Assembly: GCF_029868745.1 (NCBI RefSeq)
Contig: NZ_JARWOP010000153.1
Location: 1-57,770, forward strand
Direction: 5' to 3'
Length of the DNA stretch: 57,770 nucleotides
Origin: Nocardia wallacei
GTDB taxonomy: Bacteria > Actinomycetota > Actinomycetes > Mycobacteriales > Mycobacteriaceae
Part shown: positions 17,818-28,042 of the stretch, piece by piece
Layout: the number at the start of each line of letters is the position of its first letter
Numbering within the stretch: the stretch's first letter is position 1
Notes under the pieces: generated by a model
What the model saw: the letters and a program-made list of their open reading frames with translations, nothing else
What the model was told of the DNA's origin: nothing
The model's database searches: none
Position numbers and translations under genes: made by a program

Positions 17818-19008
17818 TCAGTGCCTTCTCTTGTTGCGCTTCCCGCTCGGCCGGGCGCCGGGTCTCGGTGCGCCGGAACCGGTCTGGCGCGGCCGGGCCA
17901 CGCCGCTGGCCGCGCCGGCCCGCTCCGCCGCGGCCTCGCCGACGCGCTCCCGCTCGACGGCCGAGCGCTTGGCCAGCACCTTCCTGGTGTGCGCGGCCAC
18001 CGGACCGAACCGCTCCTTGATCGATACCAGCAGCGGCACCGCGAAGAAGATGGACGAGTAGGCGCCGACGATCATGCCGACGAGCTGTACCAGCGCCAGA
18101 TCCTTGAGGGTGCCGACGCCCAGCAGCCACACCGCGATCACCAGCATGCCGATGATCGGCAGGATGCCGATCACGGTGGTGTTGATCGACCGCATCAGCG
18201 TCTGGTTGGCGGCCAGGTTGGCCTGCTCGCCGTAGGTGCGCCGGGTCAGGTGCAGCACCCCGCGCGTATTTTCCTCCACCTTGTCGAACACCACGACGTT
18301 GTCGTAGAGCACGTAGCCGAGGATGGTGAGCAGGCCGATCACCGCGGCCGGTGTCACCTCGAAGCCGACGATCGAATAGATGCCCGCCGTGACGATCAGG
18401 TTGAAGAACAGCGAGGCGATCGCCGCGATCGACATGTCGCGCTCGAACCGGATGGCGATGTAGATCATCGTCAGCAGGACGAACACCACCAGCGCGATCA
18501 ACGCCTTGCGGGTGATCTGCCCGCCCCACGTCTCACTGATCTCGGCGACGCTGATCGCGTTGCGGCTGACCGCGCCGCTGGAATCCTTCGGGTGGTAGGC
18601 ATCGAACAGCGCGTCCTGCACCTGTTCCTGCTGGGCGGGATCCAGTGTGTCCGAACGGATCTCGAACGACGCCGCCGCGCCGGAGCCGACCTTCTGCACG
18701 GTCACGGGGTCGTGGCCGAGCGCCTTGTTGTAGGTCTGCTCGACCTGCGAGGTGCTGACGTCCGAGGTGGCCGGCAGCTGGATGCGGGTGCCGCCGGCGA
18801 AGTCGATGCCGAGGGTGAAGCCCCGGACGCCGACGCTGAGCAGCGCGATCAGCACGAGCGCGAGGCTCAGCGCGTAGTAGAACCGGCGGCGGCCGACGAT
18901 CCGGAACCCGCCGGTGCCGGTGTAGAGGCGTTCGAAGAAGCCGTGTTTCGGCGTGCCCGCGATGGGCTCGTCGACCGGGCCGGCGTCCAGGACGGAATGG
19001 TTGCTCAT
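17818..19008 (-). CDS. secF: Protein translocase subunit SecF
   Basis: 396 residues from ATG at 19008 with GGAGG 7 nt upstream; a GTG at 19014 also overlaps the secD stop. Six transmembrane helices, a large periplasmic loop after helix 1 (GIDFAGGTRIQLP), and the RND-type motifs GYVLYDNVVVFDKVEEN and RSINTTVIGILP. The C-terminal tail is Arg/Gly-rich. With SecD it uses the proton motive force to complete SecA-driven export. It directly follows secD. Confidence 0.95.
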   Translation of the reverse strand: MSNHSVLDAGPVDEPIAGTPKHGFFERLYTGTGGFRIVGRRRFYYALSLALVLIALLSVGVRGFTLGIDFAGGTRIQLPATSDVSTSQVEQTYNKALGHDPVTVQKVGSGAAASFEIRSDTLDPAQQEQVQDALFDAYHPKDSSGAVSRNAISVAEISETWGGQITRKALIALVVFVLLTMIYIAIRFERDMSIAAIASLFFNLIVTAGIYSIVGFEVTPAAVIGLLTILGYVLYDNVVVFDKVEENTRGVLHLTRRTYGEQANLAANQTLMRSINTTVIGILPIIGMLVIAVWLLGVGTLKDLALVQLVGMIVGAYSSIFFAVPLLVSIKERFGPVAAHTRKVLAKRSAVERERVGEAAAERAGAASGVARPRQTGSGAPRPGARPSGKRNKRRH

Positions 19009-19010
19009 GC

Positions 19011-20786
19011 TCACGCCTCCTTTCCGGCAAGCACGCCCGCGGCGGCCTTGCGTTCACGAGCGAACTGCTGCACGGCGCCCAGGCCGTTGACCGAGGGTTT
19101 CGCCCAGAACGGCGAGCGCGAGGCCATCATCATCAGCGGCGCGGTGACCAGATACAGCACGATGACGTCGAGCACGGTGGTCAGGCCGAGGGTGAACGCG
19201 AAACCCTTCACCTGCCCGGCGGCAAGGATGTACAGCACGGCCGAGGCGATCAGGCTGACCGTCTTACCGGACAAGTTGGTCCGCTGCGCGCGAGCCCACC
19301 CGCGCGGCACGGCCGAGCGGAAGCTGCGACCCTCCCGCATCTCGTCCTTGATTCGCTCGAAGAACACCACGAACGAGTCGGCGGTCATACCGATACCGAT
19401 GATCAAACCGGCGATGCCGGCGAGGTCGAGGGTGAAATTGATCCACCGGCCCAGTAGCACGATGATGCCGTACACCGCGACACCCGAGGCGATCAGCGAG
19501 AATCCGGCCAGGAAGCCGAGCATGCGGTAGTAGAGCAGGCAATACAGCAGCACCGCCACCAGACCGATCGCGCCCGCGATCAGGCCCGCCTTCAGCGAGG
19601 ACAGGCCCAGCGTCGCCGACACCGTCTGCGCCTCGGAGGTGGCGAAGGACAGCGGCAGCGAACCGTACTTCAGCTGGTTGGCCAGTTCCTTACCGGTCTT
19701 CGAGTTGAAGTTGCCGGTGATCTGCGTGCTGCCGCCCTGCTGCGGGCCCTGCTGCACCTGCGGCGCGCTGATCACCTTGGAGTCGAGGGTGAAAGCGATC
19801 TGCTTGTAGACGTACTCGCCGGTGAGCGCGGCCCAGGCATCGGCGTTCTTGAACGTCAGGTCGACCGCCCACCGCGACTGCTGCTGATCGAACTGCGCGC
19901 TGGCGTCCTTGATGTCCTGGCCGTCGATGCGACTCTTGTCCAGCAGGTACACCTGGGCACCGTCGGTGGAGCAGGTGACCAGCGGCAGATTCGGGTCGTC
20001 GTTGCCGGTCAGCGGGTCGGGCTTGTCGCACGTCAGCGTCGCCAGCGCGAGTTTCTGGATCTGCGGATCGGTGCTCTGGCGCAGCGCCTTGGCGTTGGCG
20101 ATCTCCTGCTGGGTCTGCTGGCCCGGAGTGAGATTGCCGGGCGGCGGCGCCGGCGTCGTGGGCGGCGCGGGGTTGTCGGTGGGTGTCGGAGCCTGAGCCG
20201 GGAAGACCCGGTTCTGGGCGGCGCCGCCGGTCTCGCCCGACGACTCCGTACCATCGGTGGCGCCGGAGGGCGACCCGCCCGCGGGTTCCGGGGCGGGGGC
20301 GCTCGTATCGGGCGCACCACCCGGCTGCGGCGACTGGTCGGTCGGCGGTGTCTGCGGTTCCGTACCGGGTGTGGAGGCCCCACCGGGCGCCTGGCCGCCG
20401 CCTTGCGGCTGCGCGGCCTGCAACACCGGGCGAATGTAGAGCTTGGCGGTGGTCGCCAGGGCCTTCGCCTGCTGACCGTCTTCGCCGGGAACGGTGATCA
20501 CCAGGTTGCTGCCGTCGATGACGACCTCGGACCCGGCGACGCCGAGCCCGTTCACCCGGGATTCGATGATCTGCTGGGCCTGCTTCAGGCTGTCTTGGCT
20601 CGGCTTGCTGCCGTCCGGCGTCCGCGCGGTGAGCGTCACCCGGGTGCCGCCCTGCAGGTCGATGCCGAGCTTGGGCTCCGGGGAATTGTCGCCGGTGAAG
20701 AACACCAGCGCGTAGATCACGGCCAAGAGCGCGGCATAGACGCCGAGCAAGCGCAGTGGATGCCCCGTTCCCTTGGAAGGTGGCAC
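19011..20786 (-). CDS. secD: Protein translocase subunit SecD with Pro-rich insert
   Basis: 591 residues from GTG at 20786 (AGGAG upstream). [12 protein letters not shown] and the RND block [22 protein letters not shown] identify SecD. Helix 1 is at residues 12-30 and five helices lie in the C-terminal third. Between the first periplasmic subdomain and the rest, about residues 135-225 are very rich in Pro, Gly, Thr, Ser and Gln, a linker absent from most bacterial SecD but longer in actinobacterial ones. First gene of a secD-secF pair, with yajC just upstream. Confidence 0.95.
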   Translation of the reverse strand: MPPSKGTGHPLRLLGVYAALLAVIYALVFFTGDNSPEPKLGIDLQGGTRVTLTARTPDGSKPSQDSLKQAQQIIESRVNGLGVAGSEVVIDGSNLVITVPGEDGQQAKALATTAKLYIRPVLQAAQPQGGGQAPGGASTPGTEPQTPPTDQSPQPGGAPDTSAPAPEPAGGSPSGATDGTESSGETGGAAQNRVFPAQAPTPTDNPAPPTTPAPPPGNLTPGQQTQQEIANAKALRQSTDPQIQKLALATLTCDKPDPLTGNDDPNLPLVTCSTDGAQVYLLDKSRIDGQDIKDASAQFDQQQSRWAVDLTFKNADAWAALTGEYVYKQIAFTLDSKVISAPQVQQGPQQGGSTQITGNFNSKTGKELANQLKYGSLPLSFATSEAQTVSATLGLSSLKAGLIAGAIGLVAVLLYCLLYYRMLGFLAGFSLIASGVAVYGIIVLLGRWINFTLDLAGIAGLIIGIGMTADSFVVFFERIKDEMREGRSFRSAVPRGWARAQRTNLSGKTVSLIASAVLYILAAGQVKGFAFTLGLTTVLDVIVLYLVTAPLMMMASRSPFWAKPSVNGLGAVQQFARERKAAAGVLAGKEA

Positions 20787-20889
20787 AGTACTTTTCTCCT
20801 AGGCGGTGTCGAGTGGGGCGAGCGGAACGTGCGGGCACGCGCCGACGCCATCACACCGCGCGGTCGCGGCGGTGCGATGGCGGGTGCGC

Positions 20890-21324
20890 TCAGTCCTTGC
20901 CGAGCCGGGTGGCGGCGTCCTCGGCCGATGCGGCCGGCTTGTCGGCAGCGGGCTTCTCGGCGGCGGGCTTCTCGGTGGCGGGCTGGTCGGTGGCATCCGC
21001 CGCCGGCTCGACGTCGTCGGACGCGGGGGTCTCTTCCGCCTCCGTGGTGGTGGAATCGGTGGCGTCGGCTTCCTCGGTACGCACGTCGCGGACCGCGGCG
21101 CGCAACCAGGTGGTGACGACGTCCTCGGCGATCTCCAGGTCGACGGTCGTCTCGTCGGCATCGACCACAGTGCCGTACAAACCCGACGTGGTGGTGACGC
21201 GGTCGCCGATCTTCAGCGCCTCCTGCATGGAAGCGACCTTCTCCGCCTCCCGCTTCTGGCGGCGGACACCGAGGAACATCGGCACGAGCAGGGCTACCAG
21301 CAGCAGCGGAAACAGCAGTTCCAT
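20890..21324 (-). CDS. yajC: Preprotein translocase subunit YajC
   Basis: 144 residues. The N-terminal helix (LLFPLLLVALLVPMFLG) is followed by the family block KIGDRVTTTSGLYGTVVDAD and DVVTTWLRAAVRDV. The last 50 residues are acidic, then a repetitive A/P/K/D-rich tail (AEKPAAEKPAADKPAAS). It assists the SecDF complex. It lies about 100 bp upstream of secD and in the same direction, so probably one unit. Confidence 0.93.
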   Translation of the reverse strand: MELLFPLLLVALLVPMFLGVRRQKREAEKVASMQEALKIGDRVTTTSGLYGTVVDADETTVDLEIAEDVVTTWLRAAVRDVRTEEADATDSTTTEAEETPASDDVEPAADATDQPATEKPAAEKPAADKPAASAEDAATRLGKD

Positions 21325-21429
21325 CGTCGTAGTCGGTCCCTAGTCTGTGGGTTGGGATGGGTATTTACCCACACAGTCTGCCAGTCCCCCGCAATACCGC
21401 CACACCCGCACACCCCGCTCCGCCGCGGA

Positions 21430-22923
21430 CTATGCCGCCTGCTCCCCGTAGGTGTAGTCGTCCAGCGGGAAGCGCACCGCCTCCCGGTGGGTGGTGAGGG
21501 TGCTGTTGGGACGCAACAGGGCCGCCTCGCCGTGCTGGTTGAAGTAGTAGCTGCGGGCGGTGGCGCACCGGCCGCCGTAGAACACCGACGAGCCCAGCTT
21601 CTTCGTGACGTAATCGAGGAAGCGTGCGTTGGCCTGCTCGGTCACCTCGAACACCTGCTCGCCGCGGCGGAACATCTCGCCGAACAGCCGGCCCATGTGC
21701 TTCATCTGCGCCTCGATGGTGGTGAAGTAGGACAGGCCGCTGTAGGAGTACGGGCTGTTGAGGCTGAGGAAGTTCGGGAACTTGGGCACGGTGATGCCCT
21801 CGTACGCCTGGAACCTGTTGTCGCGCCAGAACTTTCCGAGATTCACCCCGTCGCGGCCGATGATCTCGATGGCCGGGAAGTTGACGTCCCACAGGTTGAA
21901 GCCGGTGGCCAGGATCAGGGTGTCGATCTCGGTCTTGTGGCCGTCGGCGGTGACGATGCCGTCGGGCTCGACGTGATCGATGGAGTGGGTCTCCAGCCGC
22001 ACGTGGGGTTCGTTGAAGGTCTTGAAGTAGGTGTTGGAGAAGGTGGGCCGCTTGCACCCGAAGTCGTAGTCCGGGGTGAGCTTGCGGCGCGTCGCGGGGT
22101 CGTGGACCTGCGCCCGCAGATGCGCCTTGGCCAGCAGCGCCGCGCCCTTGTTGCCGAGTTTGGCCTGCCGGTAGTGCAGCACGCCGGCCACCATGAGCAG
22201 TTCGAGCGCACTGGTGTTCACCAGGCGCGCGGCCTTCTGGGTGAGCGGCGCCTTGGCGAACAGCCGCTGCACCGGCTTCGGGATCGGGGTGTCGACCTTG
22301 GGCACCACCCAGATCGGGGTGCGCTGGAACACCGTCAGTTCGGCGACCCGCTTCGCCGCCTCCGGCACCAGCTGCACCGCGGTGGCGCCGGTGCCGATGA
22401 TCGCGGCCTTGCGGCCGGTGAGGTCGACGTCGTCCTCCCACGCGGTGGTGTGCAGGATCTTCCCCGCGAAGGTATCGATGCCGGGGAACGGCGGCGTGTA
22501 GGGCTGGGACAGGAATCCGGTGGCGGCCAGTAGATAACGGGCGGTCAGGGTCTCGCCGCCGTCGACCGAGACGACCCAGTGCCGCTGCTCCTCGTCCCAG
22601 CGCGCGCCGCCGACGGACTGGCCGAACCGCATCCGGCGGCGCAGGTCGTATTTGTCGGCGACGTGCTCGGCGTATTTCTTCAGCTCGGCGCCGGGCGCGA
22701 ACAGGCGCGACCAGAACGGATTCGGCTCGAAGGAATAGGAGTACGTGACCGAGGCGATGTCCACGGCCAGGCCGGGATACCGGTTCACATGCCAGGTGCC
22801 GCCCAGATCGTCCTCGCGCTCGAGGATGACGAAATTGCCCAGGCCGAGCCGGTCCAGCTCGATACCCGCGCCCATCCCGCCGAATCCTGCCCCTACGACC
22901 ACAGCGTCGTACCGAGGTGCCAC
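21430..22923 (-). CDS. Flavin-containing monooxygenase, Baeyer-Villiger type
   Basis: 497 residues from a GTG at 22923 with GGGGAGG 6 nt upstream. The FAD fold GAGFGGMGAGIELDRLG (about residues 11-27), the fingerprint FAGKILHTTAW (type I BVMO FxGxxxHTxxW) near 150, and the NADPH fold GTGATAVQL are all visible. It inserts one oxygen atom from O2 into ketones or oxidises heteroatoms with NADPH; the substrate is unknown. The divergent TetR gene and an operator at 22960-22975 make ligand-induced expression probable. Confidence 0.9.
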   Translation of the reverse strand: MAPRYDAVVVGAGFGGMGAGIELDRLGLGNFVILEREDDLGGTWHVNRYPGLAVDIASVTYSYSFEPNPFWSRLFAPGAELKKYAEHVADKYDLRRRMRFGQSVGGARWDEEQRHWVVSVDGGETLTARYLLAATGFLSQPYTPPFPGIDTFAGKILHTTAWEDDVDLTGRKAAIIGTGATAVQLVPEAAKRVAELTVFQRTPIWVVPKVDTPIPKPVQRLFAKAPLTQKAARLVNTSALELLMVAGVLHYRQAKLGNKGAALLAKAHLRAQVHDPATRRKLTPDYDFGCKRPTFSNTYFKTFNEPHVRLETHSIDHVEPDGIVTADGHKTEIDTLILATGFNLWDVNFPAIEIIGRDGVNLGKFWRDNRFQAYEGITVPKFPNFLSLNSPYSYSGLSYFTTIEAQMKHMGRLFGEMFRRGEQVFEVTEQANARFLDYVTKKLGSSVFYGGRCATARSYYFNQHGEAALLRPNSTLTTHREAVRFPLDDYTYGEQAA

Positions 22924-22959
22924 GTCGAACCTCCCCTGTTACCAGAAGTATCTATTACA

Positions 22960-22975
22960 GAATGACACATCATTC
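22960..22975. promoter_or_regulatory. Candidate TetR operator between monooxygenase and regulator genes
   Basis: GAATGA-CACA-TCATTC is a perfect 6+4+6 inverted repeat in the 80-bp gap between the divergent genes. It sits upstream of the putative regulator -10 box (22991-22996) and close to a minus-strand TAATAGATA stretch that could be the monooxygenase -10. One protein bound here could block both promoters. Confidence 0.65.
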
Positions 22976-22990
22976 CGTTGCGGAACACCG

Positions 22991-23003
22991 TATCATCGGC
23001 TTC
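22991..23003 (+). promoter_or_regulatory. -10 box of a probable leaderless transcript
   Basis: TATCAT fits the actinobacterial -10 consensus TANNNT and ends 7 nt before the GTG at 23004, which lacks a Shine-Dalgarno sequence. Transcription would start at or next to the start codon. Confidence 0.5.
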
Positions 23004-23627
23004 GTGCCGAAGCCATCCACACATCTCGAGCGTCGCAAGGCCGAGCTCCGGCAGGAGATCATCGACACCGCGTTCGCCTGTTTCGCCGAAAAGGGCTACC
23101 ACGCAACGGGTATCGCGGACATCGCGACAGCGCTCGGGATCGGCCACGGCACCTTCTACCGCTACTTCGCCAACAAGCGCGACATCATCGACCACGTCAT
23201 CGACGATCTGGCCGCCCGCATCATCGACTCGCTGGGCACCGACAACGCCCCCGACGCGGCGACCACGCTGGACGAGTACCGCGCCCAGGTGGAGCGCATC
23301 GGCGCCGCCCTGAACCGGATCTTCCTGGAGGACCGCCGAGTCTCGCAGCTGCTGTTGTTCCAGGCGACCGGCATCGACAGCGAGCTGACCCAGCGCCTGT
23401 ACGGACTGCTCGACACCGCCGACGCCCTCACCGCCGGATACCTCGAGCACGGCGTCGAACTGGGCTACCTGCGCGCCGACCTGGACACCGCGAACACCGC
23501 CAAGGCGGTCACGGGCATGATGCTCGCCGGTGTCGTGCACGGTCTGCGCGATCCCGATCCAGCGGCCGCCGCCGACCTGACCCAGGCCATTCGCCGCCTG
23601 CTCATCGACGGAGTCCGCAGGGACTGA
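23004..23627 (+). CDS. TetR-family transcriptional regulator
   Basis: 207 residues from GTG at 23004, chosen from the leaderless promoter; ATG at 22962 is in frame but falls inside the operator. The N-terminal DNA-binding domain is clear (residues 12-58): IIDTAFACFAEKGYHATG, IADIATALGIGHGTFYRYFANK. The C-terminal all-helical ligand domain is unlike others I recognise. By position it regulates the divergent Baeyer-Villiger-type monooxygenase and itself. A strong terminator follows. Confidence 0.88.
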   Translation: MPKPSTHLERRKAELRQEIIDTAFACFAEKGYHATGIADIATALGIGHGTFYRYFANKRDIIDHVIDDLAARIIDSLGTDNAPDAATTLDEYRAQVERIGAALNRIFLEDRRVSQLLLFQATGIDSELTQRLYGLLDTADALTAGYLEHGVELGYLRADLDTANTAKAVTGMMLAGVVHGLRDPDPAAAADLTQAIRRLLIDGVRRD

Positions 23628-23636
23628 ACCCGCGAG

Positions 23637-23665
23637 CCCGTGCCGGACGGGTTCTCCGGCACGGG
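23637..23665 (+). terminator. Hairpin terminator after tetR
   Basis: CCCGTGCCGGA and TCCGGCACGGG are perfect 11-bp complementary arms around a 7-nt loop, starting 10 bp after the regulator stop codon. No U-tract follows, as is usual in high-GC actinobacteria. Confidence 0.75.
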
Positions 23666-23770
23666 AGGCCGCACGCGGGTTGCCTACGATAGCCACGCGT
23701 GTGCGTGCCGCGGTCGAGACCACGGTGCCTTCGTGGTGGCGGCCGCGCGAGGGACAGAGGGAACTACACC

Positions 23771-24724
23771 GTGACAGAAGACCCGCAGTGGTGGAATCAA
23801 CCGGCACAGGGCTCCGGGCCGCAACCACCGACCGGGCATCCGCCGTACGCGCCGCAGCCGCACGGGTATCCGCCCGCGGCGCAGCCGTACGAGTATCCGC
23901 CGCTGGATGGGCAGCAGCCGTTTCCCGGCCAGTACCCGCCGCCCGCCCCGTACGGCGCCCCGCCGCCGCGGGGGAACAACACCGGGCTGATCGTCGGGCT
24001 CGTGGTCGGCGGGCTGGTGCTGGTCCTGGCGGCCGTGGGTGTGGTTGTGGCCGTGCGCAAGTCGGGTTCCGCCGAGAGCACCGCGTCCGGGACGACCACC
24101 ACCTCCGCGGTGGCGAGCAGTGCCGCGGCGAGCAGTACGCCGTCGATCACGACCGCATCACCCACCGCGGCCCAGGGTTCGGGGACGACGGCCGTCGTGC
24201 CCGGCTTCCAGGGTGTCGCGGTGCCCGCGCGCGGCATCGCCTACGACGTTCCCGCCGGATGGAAGATCGACAAGGAGAGCATGATCCGCGGTTTCGAGGA
24301 CGGTCGCGGCAACCGGATCTCCGGCACCGGAACCGCCGTCGACGGTGAGGACTACTGCCCGTCCTCGAACCGGACGATCACCTTCGTCAGTCGCTCGGAT
24401 CGGCCCGATCCCGCCTCCGCCGCCACCGACGTCGGCAAGAAGGCCGCCGACTACGGCTTCAACACGCCGCCGGACGCCGCGGCCGCCCCGCCCGTCCCGC
24501 TGACCACGAGCACCGGCGTCGCCGGGCAGATGGTCGAAACCTCCGGCAGCTGGCACCCCGACAATCCCGGCTGCACCACCACGCGATTCTCGGTGTACAC
24601 CTTCGCTTTTCCCGGCCCCCAGAACCCGATGCTGGTGCTGACCATCGCCGCCGACCGCGGCGTCCCCGGCGAGATCACCCCGGACGTCGCCCAGCAGATT
24701 TTCACCAGCATCCGCAAACTCTGA
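23771..24724 (+). CDS. Membrane-anchored protein with Pro/Tyr-rich N-terminus, unknown function
   Basis: 317 residues from a GTG at 23771 (GAGGGA 8 nt upstream). The cytoplasmic N-terminus (about 70 residues) is a Pro/Gln/Tyr/Gly-rich tail with repeats such as YPPAAQPYEYPP. One membrane helix follows (GLIVGLVVGGLVLVLAAVGV). Then comes a Ser/Thr/Ala linker and an outer domain of about 170 residues with Cys in DYCPSS and PGCTTT. This layout is common among uncharacterised Nocardia and Rhodococcus envelope proteins. No enzyme motif was seen. Confidence 0.6.
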   Translation: MTEDPQWWNQPAQGSGPQPPTGHPPYAPQPHGYPPAAQPYEYPPLDGQQPFPGQYPPPAPYGAPPPRGNNTGLIVGLVVGGLVLVLAAVGVVVAVRKSGSAESTASGTTTTSAVASSAAASSTPSITTASPTAAQGSGTTAVVPGFQGVAVPARGIAYDVPAGWKIDKESMIRGFEDGRGNRISGTGTAVDGEDYCPSSNRTITFVSRSDRPDPASAATDVGKKAADYGFNTPPDAAAAPPVPLTTSTGVAGQMVETSGSWHPDNPGCTTTRFSVYTFAFPGPQNPMLVLTIAADRGVPGEITPDVAQQIFTSIRKL

Positions 24725-24746
24725 CCCGGCACCGCTCGGCACGAAG

Positions 24747-25832
<1,086 letters not shown>

Positions 25833-25840
25833 CGGCTGCC

Positions 25841-26446
25841 CTACTTGTTCTTACCGAGCAGGCCGAGCGCCGCGCGCAGCGCCTTGGCGGTGTCCAGGCC
25901 GGGCTGGTCGGTGAGGACGGTGTCGACGGCGGGCTCGGCCTGCTTGGCCGGGAAGCCGAGACCGGTGAGCGCCTCGACCACCTGTTCGCGCACCGGCGTG
26001 ACGACCGGGACGGGCCCGGTGCCGGGCGGGCCGGATTGCACCGGAACGAGATTCACCTTGTCGCGCAACTCCACCACCATCCGCTCGGCGCCGCGCTTGC
26101 CGATGCCGGGCACGCGGGTGAGCGCCGCGACGTTGCTCTCGGCCAGCGCCTTGCGCAGCGCCTCGGGTTCGAGCACGGCGAGCACGGCCATGGCCAGCCG
26201 CGGACCGACGCCGGTGACGGTCTGCAACAGGCCGAACAGCTCGCGGGCCTCGGTGTCGGCGAAGCCGTACAGCGTCATCGAGTCCTCGCGCACGATCATC
26301 GCCGTGTAGAGCCGGGACTCCTCGCCGCGGATGAGTCCGGCCAGGGTGGAGGGGGTGGCGTTGAGCCGGTAGCCGACTCCGGCGGCCTCCAGCACCGCGT
26401 GGTCGAGTCCGATCTCGAGCACCTCACCGCGCACCGACGCGATCAC
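25841..26446 (-). CDS. ruvA: Holliday junction-binding protein RuvA
   Basis: 201 residues from GTG at 26446, which overlaps the ruvC stop by 4 bp (GTGA), so the two are coupled. The N-terminal OB domain ([18 protein letters not shown]), the tandem helix-hairpin-helix motifs ([11 protein letters not shown] and [12 protein letters not shown]), and the C-terminal RuvB-binding domain ([20 protein letters not shown]) are in order. It recognises the junction and recruits RuvB. Confidence 0.96.
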   Translation of the reverse strand: MIASVRGEVLEIGLDHAVLEAAGVGYRLNATPSTLAGLIRGEESRLYTAMIVREDSMTLYGFADTEARELFGLLQTVTGVGPRLAMAVLAVLEPEALRKALAESNVAALTRVPGIGKRGAERMVVELRDKVNLVPVQSGPPGTGPVPVVTPVREQVVEALTGLGFPAKQAEPAVDTVLTDQPGLDTAKALRAALGLLGKNK

Positions 26447-27012
26447 CCGGATACCGCCTTCCGTTGCTGGACAAGCCTTTCGGCGTATTTGCGCCGCGCC
26501 TGCGCCGCCTGGGCCTCCGCCTTCGCCATTCGGTCCAGCATCGGGGCCCGCCAGCAGTGACAGATCGCCAGCGCCAGCGCGTCGGCGGCATCGGCCGGTT
26601 TCGGCGCCGTCCGCAAGCCTAGGATGCGGGTGACCATCGCCGTCACCTGAGCCTTGTCCGCCGACCCGTTCCCGGTGACGGCGGCCTTCACCTGGCTGGG
26701 CGTGTGGAAGTGGACCGGGATGTCGCGCCGCGCGGCGGCGAGTGCGATCACCCCGCCGGCCTGCGCGGTGCCCATGGCGGTGCGCACGTTGTGCTGGGAG
26801 AACACCCGCTCGATGGCGACCGCGCCGGGGAGGTGCGTATCCATCCACTGCTCGGCCGCGTCGGCGACCAGCAACAGGCGCTGAGCGAGGTCCATATCCG
26901 GCGGGGTGCGCACCACGTCGACGGCGAGTGCCGTCACCTGTCGTCCGAGCCCGCCCTCGACGATGCTCACACCGCACCGGGTGAGCCCGGGGTCGACGCC
27001 CATCACCCGCAC
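26443..27012 (-). CDS. ruvC: Holliday junction resolvase RuvC
   Basis: 189 residues from the GTG at 27012 (GGAGG upstream at good spacing; an in-frame GTG at 27021 is possible). Catalytic acidic residues sit in [18 protein letters not shown] and [10 protein letters not shown]. It nicks four-way junctions symmetrically. First gene of the ruvCAB operon; a LexA box lies 22 bp upstream, indicating SOS control. The C-terminal tail is long and basic. Confidence 0.96.
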   Translation of the reverse strand: MRVMGVDPGLTRCGVSIVEGGLGRQVTALAVDVVRTPPDMDLAQRLLLVADAAEQWMDTHLPGAVAIERVFSQHNVRTAMGTAQAGGVIALAAARRDIPVHFHTPSQVKAAVTGNGSADKAQVTAMVTRILGLRTAPKPADAADALALAICHCWRAPMLDRMAKAEAQAAQARRKYAERLVQQRKAVSG

Positions 27013-27033
27013 GAAAAGCACCCCTCCACATCC

Positions 27034-27049
27034 GCGAACAGTTGTTCGA
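27034..27049 (-). promoter_or_regulatory. LexA (SOS) box upstream of ruvCAB
   Basis: On the minus strand TCGAAC-AACT-GTTCGC matches the actinobacterial/Bacillus-type SOS box TCGAAC-N4-GTTCGA at 11 of 12 conserved positions. It abuts a -10-like TAGACT (minus strand 27055-27050), so LexA would occlude the promoter. Confidence 0.85.
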
Positions 27050-27105
27050 AGTCTAACGGAGTACGCCCGGCCGTCGCCCCACCGACACGGGGTGGATCCC
27101 CGCGT

Positions 27106-27561
27106 TCAGACCTGTAAGCAGGCGGGCAGGCCCAGCAGTGTCGGGTCGGCGGCACGGCGGGCCCATTCCCCGGCCGGGTCGGCGACGAGCTTGCAGGTGG
27201 TCAGGTCCAGCAGGCCGCTGACGTGGCTGACCGTGGCGGACAGTTCGCCGTCGCTACGGGTGAGGGCGTGCTCGACGCGATAGGTCTTGCCGCCGGACCA
27301 CGTCCAGGAGCAGGTGACCTCGACGCTGTCGCCGGCGCGCAGTTCGCGGTGGTAGCGCAGGGTGGTCTCCAGGTTCACCGGGCCCAGGCCCGCGCGCAGC
27401 AACTCCTCCACGGAAATGCCCGCTGCCTGAACACATTCGAAGCGCGCGTGGTCGGCGTACTGCTGATAGGCGGCGCCGGTGACGTGCAGTTGCGGGTCGA
27501 CATCGCCGATACGGACATCGATGCGGATCGAGAACGGTTCGTACGAATTCGCCACCGGCAC
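27106..27561 (-). CDS. Acyl-CoA thioesterase, 4HBT hotdog family
   Basis: 151 residues. IRIGDVDPQLHVTGAAYQQY followed by ADHARFE corresponds to the 4-hydroxybenzoyl-CoA thioesterase pattern (D...H.N..Y....ARFE), with an Asp that can act on the thioester. L..TLRYHRELRAGDSVEV is the second conserved strand. Such enzymes hydrolyse acyl-CoA esters in the cytoplasm; chain preference unknown. A GTG start at 27561 is used (GGGAG just upstream), with 27555 possible. Divergent from sugE. Confidence 0.75.
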   Translation of the reverse strand: MPVANSYEPFSIRIDVRIGDVDPQLHVTGAAYQQYADHARFECVQAAGISVEELLRAGLGPVNLETTLRYHRELRAGDSVEVTCSWTWSGGKTYRVEHALTRSDGELSATVSHVSGLLDLTTCKLVADPAGEWARRAADPTLLGLPACLQV

Positions 27562-27660
27562 ACTCTCCCAGAGGGCACCGACAAGTTCCGGTCGGCCGGC
27601 GAAGGCGAATCGAGTGTGCCTCCGCGGAACAGACCTTCCGGTCGCCTACGGTGGTCGGAT

Positions 27661-27975
27661 ATGGCCTGGATTCTGCTCGTCCTGTCCGGATTCATGGAAA
27701 CGGCGTGGGCGGTCTCGCTGGAGCGCTCCGAAGGCTTCAGCAAACCGCTGCCGACCGTCATCTTCGCGGCGACGCTCGCGCTGAGCATGGCCGGGCTGGG
27801 TGTGGCGCTGCACGACATCCCGGTCGGCACGGGGTACGCGGTGTGGGTGGGGATCGGGGCGGTCGGCACGGCGCTGGTCGGCATGATCTGGCTGGGTGAG
27901 TCGACCTCCCTCTCCCGCGTTCTGTGCCTGCTGCTGATCATCGCGGGCGTGGTGGGCCTGAAGCTGTTCCACTGA
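27661..27975 (+). CDS. sugE: SMR-family exporter, SugE/Gdx type (guanidinium)
   Basis: 104 residues, four transmembrane helices. MAWILLVLSGFMETAWAVSL carries the essential membrane Glu of helix 1, and VGTGYAVWVGIGAVGTALVG is the signature separating Gdx/SugE proteins from EmrE-like drug pumps. Characterised Gdx members export guanidinium in exchange for protons as antiparallel dimers. The upstream 100 bp shows no convincing guanidine riboswitch: only one ACGR-like loop is seen and no paired second one. Confidence 0.9.
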   Translation: MAWILLVLSGFMETAWAVSLERSEGFSKPLPTVIFAATLALSMAGLGVALHDIPVGTGYAVWVGIGAVGTALVGMIWLGESTSLSRVLCLLLIIAGVVGLKLFH

Positions 27976-28042
27976 GCGCGGGTCCATCGGATTCGCAGCG
28001 GATTCACAGCCGATCTCGAGCAAGCCCGCCGACAATGACCCG

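Noticed and set aside
17708..18529. N-terminal extension of the lipoprotein frame into secF
   Set aside because: Would overlap secF fully and destroy the lipoprotein signal; the TTG at 17707 with AGGAGG gives a proper lipobox.
27562..27660. Guanidine riboswitch upstream of sugE
   Set aside because: Only one ACGR-like loop (CTACGGTGG) is present and its stem does not pair properly; the tandem hairpins of mini-ykkC and the long ykkC core are missing.
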